Assembly (NCBI GenBank): GCA_002005505.1
Contig: KV908615.1
Coordinates: forward strand, 103,634 to 167,633
Direction of reading: 5' to 3'
DNA length: 64,000 bases
Source of the DNA: Botryococcus braunii
Taxonomy: Eukaryota; Chlorophyta; Trebouxiophyceae
Shown piece after piece: positions 33,541-42,959 of the stretch; positions within the stretch are counted from its first letter, which is position 1, and each line of letters begins with the position of its first letter. A program made the position numbers and the translations under genes. Under the pieces are notes generated by a model. The model was given only the letters and a program-made list of their open reading frames with translations, searched no databases and was not told the origin of the DNA.

Positions 33541-33697
33541 GATATGGATGACAAGAGGAGACCCACTAGGATATTACAGTCATTTTCCTACACACAAGGA
33601 CAACGAGATCTACTCGTATCCCAAAGGGCACGAAGAAACATGAACTACACGCACATCCTACATGAGACGCGTCGCGCTGACGCGGCACCTCACTACA
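33541..33697 (-). repeat. Gypsy c 5' LTR, right piece
   Basis: 157 bp continuing the gypsy c LTR after gypsy d and ending CCTCACTACA. It borders directly on copia B1 gag sequence. Confidence 0.9.
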
Positions 33698-34257
33698 CAG
33701 GCCCTGCACAATCTGTGTGGCCACGTGCCCATCCAGGAGATCATGTCCATTTCGTTTCAGGCAACCTTTCAGATTGATCATCCTATTGACGTACTGTGAA
33801 CAGTTTCACCTTGTTTCATGCCACGTGACATCTCTTTCAACCAGTCAGCATTAGCCTGAGGGTTGTAGCCTCCCACAAACTTCCTACAAATATGCACATA
33901 CGCATCATATGCTGATGGTTTACTCGACAGCTCACCCAACCAGTCTTCAGGAACTGATTCATACAGTAACAACAATGCTGCAGCATTATGAGTAGTCCCA
34001 GGCATAGCTTCTTGAATGGCAGGCAAAGAGCCCTTTGCATCATTGCCTGCAGTAAAGGCATTGTCCCACACCACAAAGTTCTGACCTTTACGCTGCAGTT
34101 TTATATGGACTTTGACTAGTGTAGCAATGATCTTGGGGAGGGTGTCTCCTTCCCCCTTCGAAGTACTGGGAGTGCATGGTTCCCTGGTAGGGGTTGATGT
34201 AGACTCCTCTCCTGCTGATTTGGATTCAGAGCTGGTGCTGGTACCCTTCTTCTTCAT
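33698..34257 (-). pseudogene. Copia B1 gag, N-terminal part
   Basis: Starts at 34257, 15 nt after the ORF0 stop. It matches copia B3 gag (REPCTPSTSKGEGDTLPKII, VHIKLQRKGQNFVVWDNAF, LLLYESVPEDWLGELSSKP). A one-base deletion near 33800 shifts the frame in the segment before MINLKGCLKRNGHDLLDGHV. The sequence ends at the gypsy c junction after ATQIVQGL. It lacks everything from the zinc knuckle on. Confidence 0.9.
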
Positions 34258-34272
34258 GCTGTTTGGTGCTGG

Positions 34273-34797
34273 TCAGTCGTCGCTCCTCTCTGACAGTCTG
34301 GAGTCTCCGTCCTCGTCCTCACTGTCGTCCTCTGTGACCCACTCGTCCACGTGGAACTCGCCCTCGCCGTAGAGAATTAGTCTGTCAATGTAGTCGTCTC
34401 CCAGGCTGCTCAAGGCTAACTCAATGGCTGCGTAGGCTGCTTTCTCTGTCCAATATGCTTCGTGTGATGGTCCTCCCGTTTGCTGTAGGCACCTCTCAAA
34501 GATTGCGCGTGTCAGATATCCCGGCTCTCCGTTGACGAACGAAACTTCCCACAGTGTAAATTTATAGGCTGGATATATGGGAAAGCGATCTTGGAACCAC
34601 TGAGGAGGCGTGAGTGCTCCCCGTCCGTGAGCTTCGTTGACGAAGTCCTTTACCAGAAATGCTTGTTCTTCAATCGTTCGTGGTCCTTTCTCTCCTCCTG
34701 CCTTTCTTCGCTCGTTATATGTTGGAGGAGGAGGTGGAGGAGGAGGTCGTCTACCTCCGCCCGTGCTCATGCGTCCGCTTTGCCTCTTTCGCGCCAT
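34273..34797 (-). CDS. ORF0 of copia B1, protein of unknown function (174 aa)
   Basis: The ORF lies between the primer site and gag. It has a basic, Gly/Pro-rich N-terminus with a run of prolines (about residues 17-25), a central conserved region (AFLVKDFV, PQWF, YPAYK, TRAIFERCLQQTGGP), a helical stretch (EKAAYAAIELALSSL) and an acidic end (DSEDEDGDS). Copies with the same order are at 41493 and 45165. I recognise no zinc finger, transmembrane segment, signal peptide or enzyme motif. Conservation of the frame between diverged copies suggests a real protein. Confidence 0.8.
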   Translation of the reverse strand: MARKRQSGRMSTGGGRRPPPPPPPPTYNERRKAGGEKGPRTIEEQAFLVKDFVNEAHGRGALTPPQWFQDRFPIYPAYKFTLWEVSFVNGEPGYLTRAIFERCLQQTGGPSHEAYWTEKAAYAAIELALSSLGDDYIDRLILYGEGEFHVDEWVTEDDSEDEDGDSRLSERSDD

Positions 34798-34847
34798 TGC
34801 AGATTACTTTGCTCGAGTCATACATTTTTACATGCCCCGCCCAAGAG

Positions 34848-34864
34848 TTGGTGGGCCCATAACC
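34848..34864 (-). other. Copia B1 primer-binding site (initiator tRNA-Met anticodon arm)
   Basis: The minus strand reads GGTTATGGGCCCACCAA immediately after the LTR. It is complementary to the anticodon stem-loop of plant initiator tRNA-Met (...GGGCCCATAACC...), not to a tRNA 3' CCA end. Confidence 0.82.
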
Positions 34865-35265
34865 TGAAAACTTCTGAGCTTGGCGTTTCCTGTATGACCC
34901 GGCACGAGGGTGTTTAGTTCGGCGGCACTCTTGTTGTGTGTCGAGTAACAAGCAGTGGCGACTGTGTGTGAGGTGACTTGACTGGCAACAGTTAAGAGAC
35001 AAACACCCGAAGTGCTTTTGTAGTCCCAATCAAGTGCCTCATCCCTTCGAGCCAGCGACATATAACCTTTCTAGCAAACCGTGTCCAATTACCTCATTCT
35101 CCCTAATCTATGCGAAATTGGTCTAGATTGGTTCTGGCAGACTTCCTAGGTTCTGCCATCTCTTACTCATTCTAATGAATGTTCCCGCTAGTGAATCCGA
35201 GCTGATCTGGCCACTATTACTCTTCTGAGGGAAAGGCACCAAAATGTTCTTTCACTATTATAACA
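34865..35265 (-). repeat. Copia B1 5' LTR, short form
   Basis: In element orientation it runs from TGTTATAATAGTG to GTTTTCA. It matches the 722-728-bp LTRs of B2, B3 and B4 but has only one copy of the 145-bp internal repeat and no spacer. The 3' part after CATACAG (GAAACGCCAAGC) matches what follows the second repeat in the long LTRs. Confidence 0.88.
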
Positions 35266-37048
35266 TAATCGCATGGGTTACTCCCCTATCAGGAGGCAAT
35301 TGAGAAGGCAATTCATCAGGAAAAACATCATGAAATTCCTTCAACAAATTGGCAACATTTGGATCATCAAACTTAATTACATCATCTGCCCCAACCGCGG
35401 ACAGGAGGTCAGGCTGCACCAAGAACCCAAGGGCTCCTTTTCGAATTGCCCTTCTTGCCTGCACCGCGTTAATTACTGCCACAGGAGGTGTGGAACACGT
35501 GTCTGGTGTAAGTACCACTGGGTCCCCATTAATTGTCAGAGTAATGGTACGAGCTGGATAGCTCATCACCACGTCATGTTCTTGCATCCAGGGGTCACCC
35601 AAAATTACCTCTAAGCTCTCTAATGGAGCCACAATGCAAGGTACCACCACCGTCGTTGGAACGTGACTAAACTGCAATGCACCTGAAGCAAATTCTGTAC
35701 TGCTGGTCAGGCTGCCATCAGGAAGTTTAATCTGCCGTTCCCCCATCTCATGGGATTTGAGCCCCATCTCTTGGACTATACGGCGCGATATAAAACATGA
35801 TGTGGCACCTCCATCAAACAAACACTTCAGTTGCCGTTGCCGCCCTTTGAGCCCTGCCCGCACCATCATTGTCAGACGCCCCACCTTGGGCTCTGACACG
35901 TCAGGGTCTAACCCTGAGCAAGCATACAACCTGGCAGGCTTCATGGCAGATTGCAACGGTTCCTCTGCAGTTGTCAACGGATCAAACGGTACACGTTTCC
36001 TCTTCCTGGGAGTAATGTGGGGACTTACCGATGACGAGGGCGATTTCTTTTTTGATGGACAATCTGGGCTATTGCTTTTGTGGCCAAACTTGCCACATGC
36101 CCAACACTGAGGAAGTGACTTCCTCTTATCTTTCCCCTCAATGGACGGCTTGAAGGGCAACTTCTTGACCCTTCCATTCTTCACGGGGTGATTGCGTGTG
36201 CGACTACCCCCATGATGGCCATCGTGGTGGCCCCTCTGGCCTGCACGTACCCCACTGGGCCCTTGACCATTGTCCTTTGGGGCCTGCTTCACCTCATAAT
36301 CAGGCAGAAGGCACAATGCATCAATGTAAGCCTGCAACGGCTTGTCAGGCTCCCCTGCAAATTTAAGGCGCATTTGGACCCCAATGTGGGTAGGCAGCCC
36401 CTTCAAAAATGCATGGATGTTCTCCCGATTGGGACGGTCCATCCCCAGCCTGGCCAAAATGGTAACAAATTTCGAAACATATGTGGAAATGCTACCTTGC
36501 GTCGATGCAAGCGTCAGCTTATCCAACTGCTGTAAAAGGACCTCAGGATCCTCCATTCGTCCGTAATGGGTCAACAGGAAATTTTCAAGCATCCCCCATG
36601 TAAGCACATCCCCACCCTTGATGGAATTATTCCATTGGACTAAGGCCGGACCAGCCAGGCTAGCTGCAGCCCGCCTTACCTGATCGTCTTCCTCAACCGC
36701 CGAGGTTGGAGACGAAAATCTCGTCTTGGCGTGGCTTAACCACTCCCTTGGAGACATATCACTGGAGAATCCCAAAAACTCCTTGATTTTCCCGACATTT
36801 GGCGAAAATGCCTTACCTCGAGGCCCTTCACGAGCCTCACGCTCGCGGCGGTCGGCTTCCCGAGCCTCCCTTTCGGCCTCTATGTGAGCCATCATGGTCT
36901 CATTTGTCCTGTTGCTTGATTGAACAACCTGGGCCATCAGGCCAACTACCTGCCCAAGCATGGCGTTTACGTCATGCCCAACGGGGTTCCCTGGCGGAAC
37001 TTCCGGAGCCCCACCAAGCCCCCCAGCTTCGGCTCCGAAGTCCGCCAT
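35266..37048 (-). pseudogene. Gypsy E gag-protease, truncated by copia B1
   Basis: An uninterrupted frame of about 594 codons starting at 37048 (the last codons before the stop at 35258 come from the B1 LTR). Gag has a coil of charged residues (EAEREAREADRREREARE), capsid blocks shared with gypsy b (SPNVGKIKEFLGFSSDMSPR, YGRMEDPEVLLQQLD) and a zinc knuckle of the form C-x2-C-x4-H-x6-C (CWACGKFGHKSNSPDC) with two extra residues. The protease reads CLFDGGATSCFIS, with DGG in place of DSG/DTG. It ends after LPSQLPPDRGVTHAI, where RT would begin. No stop or frameshift occurs before the break. Confidence 0.92.
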
Positions 37049-37127
37049 CGTCCCCCATCATATCATCGCCCATCAGCCATTGTGACTTACAATTAAAGGA
37101 TTAAACAACAATCGCACGAGCACCTAG

Positions 37128-37140
37128 CTCGCCGATACCA
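37128..37140 (-). other. Gypsy E primer-binding site
   Basis: The minus strand reads TGGTATCGGCGAG three bases inside the LTR, as in the other four gypsy elements. Confidence 0.72.
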
Positions 37141-37143
37141 AGC

Positions 37144-37490
37144 TGTAACACTAGCGGAAGTCAATTAAACAATTAAGTAATCAATAGGCAATCGAAGTCA
37201 CTCTCTTAATGATATTATTATAGGTTCGGCAAGGAATGTCCCTTCGCCTAGGGATTTCCCTTTATATAGCTCGGCCTCCAGCCTCGAGCCCTCCGGAAAT
37301 CCCCTCGAGAGCTCCGCTATGCCTCGGGATTGTCAACCCCGAGGCACCAGAGCCTCGAGACCATCAGGACCCGCCTGGGGACCCACGCCCGGTTCGGACC
37401 ACCGATGTACAGCCTTGGTTCTATCGGATTGTCCGGATCGCTGATCGATACGAGGCCTCGATCCTCGAGCCTATCTTCCCGATCGCTACA
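37144..37490 (-). repeat. Gypsy E 5' LTR
   Basis: 347 bp from TGTAACACTAGCGG to GATCGCTACA on the plus strand, bounded by the primer site on one side and copia C2 RT sequence on the other. It is rich in CCTCGAG-like short repeats. Only one copy is in the window, so the ends are inferred from these junctions and the TG/CA rule. Confidence 0.82.
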
Positions 37491-38522
37491 GAGTGGGTGA
37501 AAAAGGAGCTGTTGGGAAGCTTCAAGATTCATGACCTTGGTGAAGTCAAGGATTTCTTGGGCTGCCAGATCCTGAGAGATAGAGAGAATCGGTGACTATC
37601 ACTGAGCTGTGGGCCTAAGATTGTTGCACTGTGTGAGAAGTTTGGGGTGAGTGCTGAGTCACGTACAGTCGATACCCCCATGAGTAAGGACTTTGTGATG
37701 TCTGGGATGCCCCAGGTTACAGTGGGTGAGACCAGCTTTGGGTCTGGGACTCCACTGCCTCCCAGGCATAGATATTGTGAGCTTGTTGGGTCTCTGTTGT
37801 ATATTGCTAATACAACTCGACCTGATATAGCTCAGGCTGTGGGCGTTCTTTCCCGTTACCGGAACGCCCCCACCACTGCCCACATGAATGAGGGCTTGAG
37901 GGTATTGAGGTATCTTCAGTCTACTCGAGAGTGTGTGTTAGTGCTGGGAGGGAAAGGGCCTGTGTTAGGTCATGTTGATGCAGATTATGCTGGCGATATT
38001 GACAGCAGGCATTCTACCTCAGGGTATGTGCTATCAGTGTTCGGCAGTGCGGTGGTGTGGGGTAGTAAGAAGCAACATTCAGTTGCTACCTCCACTGTGG
38101 AGGCAGAATTCATGGCAACCAGTCTGGCTATTAAGGAGCTTAACTGGCTGCGTGGGTTCATGGAGGAAATCGGAACTCCTCCTTGGTCTGTGAAGCTATA
38201 CTGTGACAATCAGGGGTGCATTGCTAACCTGAAAAACCCACTGTATAGCAAGTATACTAAGCACATTGCCGTGTGCTTCCACTTTGCACGTGAAGCTATT
38301 GCAAAGGGGCAGGTTACACTCTGGTATGTGGAGTCTGCAAGGAACAAGGCAGACATGCTGACAAAGCCTCTCGCTCGCCCTGTCTTCCAGGTGCACAGGC
38401 AAGGGTTTGGACTTGTGAAGATGACATTGGTGACAGGGTGCTGTCAAGGGGAAGTGTTGAATGAATTGGTCAATACTGTACTTAGTGACATCCCCTGTCA
38501 CATGCCATCAACAGCGGAGTAA
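37491..38522 (+). pseudogene. Copia C2 RT C-terminus and RNase H
   Basis: Begins in RT (EWVKKELLGSFKIHDLGEVK) at the gypsy E junction. A TGA at 37593-37595 replaces a Cys codon of copia C. From 37647 the frame is open through RNase H (DADYAGD, STSGYVLSVFG, SVATSTVEAEFMA, CDNQGCI, TKHIAVCFHFAREAI). One Glu of copia C is missing before GHVDADYAG. The normal TAG stop after KMT is TTG here, so the frame reads into the LTR to 38522. Confidence 0.9.
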
Positions 38523-39323
38523 ACTATAGCCTTTATGAACGGTATAGATCATACTCGTACCTCAATGACATAACACGTAACTTGTACGATATGCGATTTC
38601 AATAGACATTACGTATGGTAGTGCTTTAGGATCCCTGCAGTCCGAGCCATCCCTGGGCAGCCCAGGAACGGCTCGGTACTTGTCCGAAGCATGTTGGTAT
38701 CCTTGACCAACCTCTACTGTTGGAGAGTGCTGTGTGCTGTTCCTGGAAACGTTGTAGCGTGGACGGTTTTTCCCACAGGCTACGAACTGACGCTGCCGTC
38801 GTGCCATCACTGCAGGTGTGTTTAGGATTCTCAAAGTCGTTCCAGATATGATTGTGCTCAAACATTCAGACCAGTTAGATATTACTGCAGCGTGCATTGA
38901 TGAGAGTGCATGACGAGAGCGCACTGAATGTTTGACCTCATTGCGACTTATGTTAAAGTCCACCGTTGTGGCGGTAAGATAGTTTCACTGTACAAACATC
39001 ACAAAGAGACCTTGCTGAGTTACTGATGAACTATTATTGTATTCTGGTGACGTAAAGTAGACATCGCAAGGCCTCTTTGGTGCTGATCTCTGCTATCAGG
39101 CAAGGCGTAGTGTTACGTGGTCTTTAGCAAGAGTGAGAGCAGTTAACATCATATGTAAGACTTGTCCGAAGCATGTTGGTATCCTTGACCAACCTCTACT
39201 GTTGGAGAGTGCTGTGTGCTGTTCCTGGAAAAGTTGTAGCGTGGACGGTTTTTCCCACAGGCTACGAACTGACGCTGCCGTCGTGCCATCACTACAGGTG
39301 ACGCCAAAAGCAAAAATGCTTTA
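38455..39323 (+). repeat. Copia C2 3' LTR
   Basis: About 869 bp from TGTTGAATG, after the purine tract TCAAGGGGAAG, to about ATGCTTTA. It has direct repeats of 138 bp (38678-38815 and 39160-39297) separated by 344 bp, each ending CTGCAG or CTACAG followed by GTG. A strong hairpin at 38642-38676 precedes the first repeat. It is slightly diverged from the copia C LTRs. Confidence 0.88.
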
Positions 39324-40683
39324 CTCCACGACCCTCTCCTCCCCCCTCTCCCTTGTCTCCTTCCCCTCTTTCTGTTTTCTTCCCTTTAGCAAAAAAATCT
39401 GCCCGATCTATATATGTTTTACACCTGCAGCTCTTCGGCTGTCGACACGTGACTATTGGGGCACTGGGGGCCTGAGACTGATATATTCACTTTTCTCTTG
39501 AATTAGGTTGGGATGCGAGCAAGGTATGTGAGATGTGCAGGGGGAGAAAAACATCATGCAGCACATCTGGTTCTGACATCTTAAAATGATGAGTTATGAT
39601 CCAGACATATGCACAGTAAAAGGCAGCACTAGAAACATACGGTAAAAGTCGTAGGCAGATGCCGCGGATGGCGGAATCGGAAAACGTTTCCTGCAAGCTT
39701 CCTGAACAATTAAGACTATCGATTCCTTTGAATATTAAAAACAAGTTTTGGCGTGGCTGGGCAAGCTCTGGAAAATTGTACTTGGTTACATCGATGTCCG
39801 TGCTCCCCGGATGGCGGACCCGAAAAACGCGATCCCGCTGACTTACTTTACAAATACCAGATACATTGCCTTAAGCTCTGTTATAAATATGTTATTCTTG
39901 ATGGCCGAAGTCAGAATCCTTGAAGTGGGCACATCGATGTTCGTCGCTCGTCGTGGAAAACAGTTCCCATCGTATCCCTTAAATCACTCCTCGCAGCCCT
40001 CGAAACTTTTCAGAAGACCATGAAATATAAAAAAATTGTAATTAGCCGAGCCTCATTACGTTTGCTTAACTTTGGAAGTCCGTGTCGATGGTGTTTCGGA
40101 GTGCACGTCAGTGGGGCTCTCGCAGCAACAGAGCACATGTCAGATTCACATGAATCAGGTGGCCCTATGACGTGGTCTGAAAGCGCCCCTTCACGGCACA
40201 GCAGTACCAGCACATGACAGGTCACGTGGCGCAGATTCGGAATCTGGCAGCGCAGATTGCCCCCACACGGGCTCTGCGGCGCTTCCACAGCGCGGCGTCA
40301 CCCTGCAATACACCGCAATACAAAGCTGTACAAAGGCTGTACAAAAGCCTCCACTCAGGCTGCCACGCCGCCTCTTCCCATCTTCCCTTGCTCGATTTGC
40401 GATTTGGAGGGCTTACGGACAGCTTTCGGACCTCGGAGCTACACCGCATCTCGGCGGAGCTGAAACCTGTTTATTTCTCAAACCGTTGCCAACCGAAAAA
40501 AATGAAAAATTATTTGTCACCCCTACGAAATCGCGTAGATTCTTGCGCGGCCAGGGCGTTACCTCCGCGTCCCCATTATAAGCCTCCCCACCGGGCATCC
40601 AAGGCTGTCGGCCCCCGACACCGGAAAACCTGCCCCCTCTGGGGTGTATGTGTTACAGGGCCATATATGGGCCATAGGCCTAG
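39324..40683. other. Unassigned 1.36-kb island between transposons
   Basis: No retrotransposon domain, LTR end or convincing ORF was seen. The left part has a CT-rich stretch (39324-39395). Two short related segments (GGATGGCGGA near 39664 and 39809) recur. The longest frame (40214-40696, 160 codons, plus) has no recognisable motif and runs into the copia B2 LTR. This is probably the original target DNA, but an old repeat cannot be excluded. Confidence 0.45.
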
Positions 40684-41405
40684 TGTTATATTTTAGAAGA
40701 GAGACATGTGCCTTTCCCTCAGGAGAGTAATAGTGGCCAGACCAGCTCTGATCAGGTGGCGGGAACAATCCTAGAATGAGTAATAGGTGGCAGAACCTAG
40801 AAGTTCTGCCGGGACCAATCTAGACCAATTTCATTCGATTAGAGACAATGAGGTAATCAGACGCGGTTTGCTAGGAAGGATATATGTCGCTGGCATGAAA
40901 GGGCGAGTCACTTGATTGGGACTATAAAACCACTTCGGGTGTTTGTCTCTTGACTGTTGCCAGTCAAGTCGTCTCACACAGTCGTCACTGCTTGTTTCTC
41001 GACACACAACAAGAGTGCCGCCGGACTAAACACCCTCGTGCCGGGTCATACAGGTAAACTGATGTTGTAGCACTGAATCCACAAGAACAATGGATTAGGA
41101 AGAGGTCTAGATAATGTGTATTAAGAGACTGCTAATGTTTTAGCTCATCGGACACTGGTATACAGACTATCGGTAGTTACGTAGATGGAGTAGTTTGAAT
41201 TACTGAGTGATGAGAGAGGACAATAAGCATTGTGAGACTTGATTGGGACTATAAAAGCACTTCGGGTGTTTGTCTCTTAACTGTTGCCAGTCAAGTCGTC
41301 TCACACAGTCGTCACTGCTTGTTTCTCGACACACAACAAGAGTGCCGCCGGACTAAACACCCTCGTGCCGGGTCATACAGGATACGCCAAGCTCATAAGT
41401 TTACA
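40684..41405 (+). repeat. Copia B2 5' LTR, long form with internal direct repeat
   Basis: 722 bp from TGTTATATTTT to AGTTTACA. Internal repeats R1 (40910-41053) and R2 (41237-41380), 144 bp each and nearly identical, flank a 183-bp spacer. R1 is followed by GTAAACTG and R2 by GATACGCC. A TATA-like GGATATATG lies about 30 bp before R1, so R1 may begin near the transcription start. R1 and R2 each also contain GGACTATAAAA. Confidence 0.9.
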
Positions 41406-41423
41406 GGTTATGGGCCCACCAAC
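41406..41423 (+). other. Copia B2 primer-binding site (initiator tRNA-Met anticodon arm)
   Basis: GGTTATGGGCCCACCAAC follows the LTR end without a gap. The first 16 bases are complementary to the anticodon arm of plant initiator tRNA-Met. Confidence 0.82.
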
Positions 41424-41492
41424 TCGTAAGCTGGGCAAGTAAGATGTATGACTCGATTGTCTTAATCAGCTAGAACGAGGAAGACCGGAAGA

Positions 41493-41990
41493 ATGTCAAC
41501 TGGCTATACAGGACCTGTGCGACGGCCCCCACCTCCACCACCTATGTATAACAAAAGAAGAAAGGCTGGTGGTGAAACAGGTTCAAGGACGGCTGAAGAA
41601 CGAGCTTTCATCATAAAGGATTTTGTCAGCCGCGCATACGGACAGGGCAGTCTTACTCCTCCCCAGTGGTTCAAGCTGCGTTTCCCCACCTACCCAGCCT
41701 ACAAAGTCACCGAGTGGGAGTGCTCATTCATTAGCGGAGATCCAGGCTTTGTCACACGATCACTGTTTGAACGATATTTACAGCAGATTAGGGGCCCCGA
41801 CAAGGAGGAATTCTGGGCGGAGAGAGCAGCCTACTCAGCTGTGGAGTCTGCACTAGCATCATTGGACGAGGATTTTCTTGACTCGCTTGTGGGCAGTCAG
41901 AAGGGATACAGCCTAGAAGATTGGCTTACGGAGTCAGACAGCGAGGACGAGGACGGAGACTCCAAGATATCAGAACGCAGTCACAGCTGA
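41493..41990 (+). CDS. ORF0 of copia B2, protein of unknown function (165 aa)
   Basis: Same architecture as the B3 copy: proline run (RRPPPPPPMYNKRRKAGGE), conserved block (AFIIKDFVSRAYG, PQWF, YPAYKVTEWECSF, TRSLFERYLQQ), helical stretch (AAYSAVESALASLDEDFLDSL) and acidic end. The upstream start used in B1 and B3 reads ACG here, so the frame opens at an internal Met shared by all copies (MSTG). Gag begins 16 nt after the stop, in the next frame. Confidence 0.8.
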   Translation: MSTGYTGPVRRPPPPPPMYNKRRKAGGETGSRTAEERAFIIKDFVSRAYGQGSLTPPQWFKLRFPTYPAYKVTEWECSFISGDPGFVTRSLFERYLQQIRGPDKEEFWAERAAYSAVESALASLDEDFLDSLVGSQKGYSLEDWLTESDSEDEDGDSKISERSHS

Positions 41991-42006
41991 TCAGCAACCG
42001 AACAGC

Positions 42007-42232
42007 ATGAAGAAGAAGGGCGCCAGCACCAGTGAAGAACAGAAGTCAGTTGATGAAGAATCTACATCGACTCCAACCCGGGAACCATGCACTCCCAGCA
42101 CCTCAAAGGGAGAAGGAGACACCCTCCCCAAGGTTATTGCAACACAAGTCAAGGTTCACATTAAACTGCAGCGCAAGGGTCAGAACTTTGTGGTGTGGAG
42201 CAATGCATTCACTGCTGCAAATGATGCAAAAG
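42007..42232 (+). pseudogene. Copia B2 gag, N-terminal fragment
   Basis: Starts at 42007 and matches B1 and B3 gag (REPCTPSTSKGEGDTLPKVI, VHIKLQRKGQNFVVW). It ends after FTAANDAK where the copia B5 3' LTR begins; codons further on come from that LTR. Confidence 0.9.
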
Positions 42233-42941
42233 TAATATATTCTGAGCTTGGCGTATCCTGCATGGTGGCGGCACGGAGGGTGTTAGACGATGTCCAGTGG
42301 ACATTGTCCACTCTACTTGTGCGGTGTTAAGTAGGCAAGGACATATACATATCAAGGACTGGTTAGCAACTGATTAATAGACACCCGGAGTGCCACTGTA
42401 GTTCCAACCAAGTGATTACAATACCTCTCATCTCTCCTAACGAGGTGACGCAGTTTAAACAAGCATAACCTGCTCTCACTCAGGTCGTGCTCAATACTTT
42501 GTCCGATGAGCTAAACTCAACTCCATATGTCCAATATGTTCTAACAATGTTCATCTGGATGATAGACCCAGGAATACAATAAGAATTAATTCACCTGCAT
42601 GGTGGCGGCACGGAGGGTGTTAGACGATGTCCACTCTACTTGTGCGGTGTTAAGTAGGCAAGGACATATACATATCAAGGACTGGTTAGCAACTGATTAA
42701 TAGACACCCGGAGTGCCACTGTAGTTCCAACCAAGTGCCTTCCCTATCCGTGCTCGCACCATAAGCCTTCTTTCTGCAAACGTGTCTGTAACTTGCGTTA
42801 TGAATGTCTCCGTTCAAATGCATGTATTGCCTGGCAGAACTCAGAGTTCTGCCCCTCCTTCATATTAGGTATTGTCGTCATCTGGAGACTTACCATTATT
42901 TCTCCTCAGAGGGAAAGGCATAAATATTAATTAACATAACA
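42233..42941 (-). repeat. Copia B5 3' LTR, with internal direct repeat
   Basis: 709 bp; element orientation TGTTATGTTAATT...AGAATATATTA. Internal repeats: R1 at 42595-42737 and R2 at 42258-42413, the latter carrying a short internal expansion (AGTGGACATTGTCC). In element orientation R1 ends CCATGCAG followed by GTGAATTA, and R2 ends CCATGCAG followed by GATACGCC. The sequence is far from the B2-B4 LTRs but the layout is the same. Confidence 0.87.
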
Positions 42942-42959
42942 CTTCCCCTTGTCTTTTTC

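Larger units (their letters stand above)
21121..33697 (-). mobile_element. Gypsy c: defective chromovirus with mismatched flanks, containing gypsy d
   Basis: Related to gypsy a throughout. The left LTR is 21121-21572. The right LTR is 26855-27147 plus 33541-33697, split by gypsy d. Gag and pol lie between on the minus strand, with frameshifts, a stop and an internal deletion of roughly 0.7 kb in integrase. The left flank is the gag start of copia A and the right flank is the middle of copia B1 gag. The outer 5-mers (GATCA at 21116-21120 and CAGGC at 33698-33702) do not match, so this is not a simple insertion. Confidence 0.9.
33698..35265 (-). mobile_element. Copia B1: 5' end of a Ty1/copia element with a short LTR
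   Basis: On the minus strand: 401-bp LTR (34865-35265), half-tRNA-type primer site, ORF0 and the start of gag, which breaks at the gypsy c LTR (33697). It is inserted in gypsy E just after the block that opens the RT region; the base after the LTR begins TAATC, the presumed target. The rest of the element and its 3' LTR are absent. Confidence 0.88.
35266..37490 (-). mobile_element. Gypsy E: 5' part of a Ty3/gypsy element
   Basis: 5' LTR (37144-37490), primer site and gag-protease on the minus strand, cut at 35265 by copia B1. The remaining pol and the 3' LTR are not in the window. It is inserted in the RT gene of copia C2 on its right side. It is related to gypsy b. Confidence 0.9.
37491..39323 (+). 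mobile_element. Copia C2: 3' part of a copia C family element
   Basis: Plus-strand RT and RNase H followed by a polypurine tract and a full 3' LTR, closely matching copia C (55959-63194). The 5' part would lie beyond gypsy E and is missing. Confidence 0.9.
40684..42232 (+). mobile_element. Copia B2: 5' part of a copia B element
   Basis: 5' LTR, primer site, ORF0 and the first 75 codons of gag, then cut by copia B5 at 42232/42233. The 5 bp before the LTR are CCTAG. The rest of the element is not in the window. Confidence 0.9.

Noticed and set aside
34840..34870. Possible initiator tRNA-Met gene at the GGGCCCATAACC sequences
   Set aside because: Only the anticodon-arm segment is present, always just inside a copia LTR, and no other tRNA arms surround it. 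It is a primer-binding site.
37236..37595. 119-codon ORF joining gypsy E LTR and copia RT residues
   Set aside because: Its first part is LTR sequence and only the end is real copia C2 RT. It arose from the insertion junction.
39130..39310. Second, independent copia C LTR fragment at 39160-39297
   Set aside because: It is the R2 copy inside the single copia C2 LTR, as the same layout in both copia C LTRs shows.
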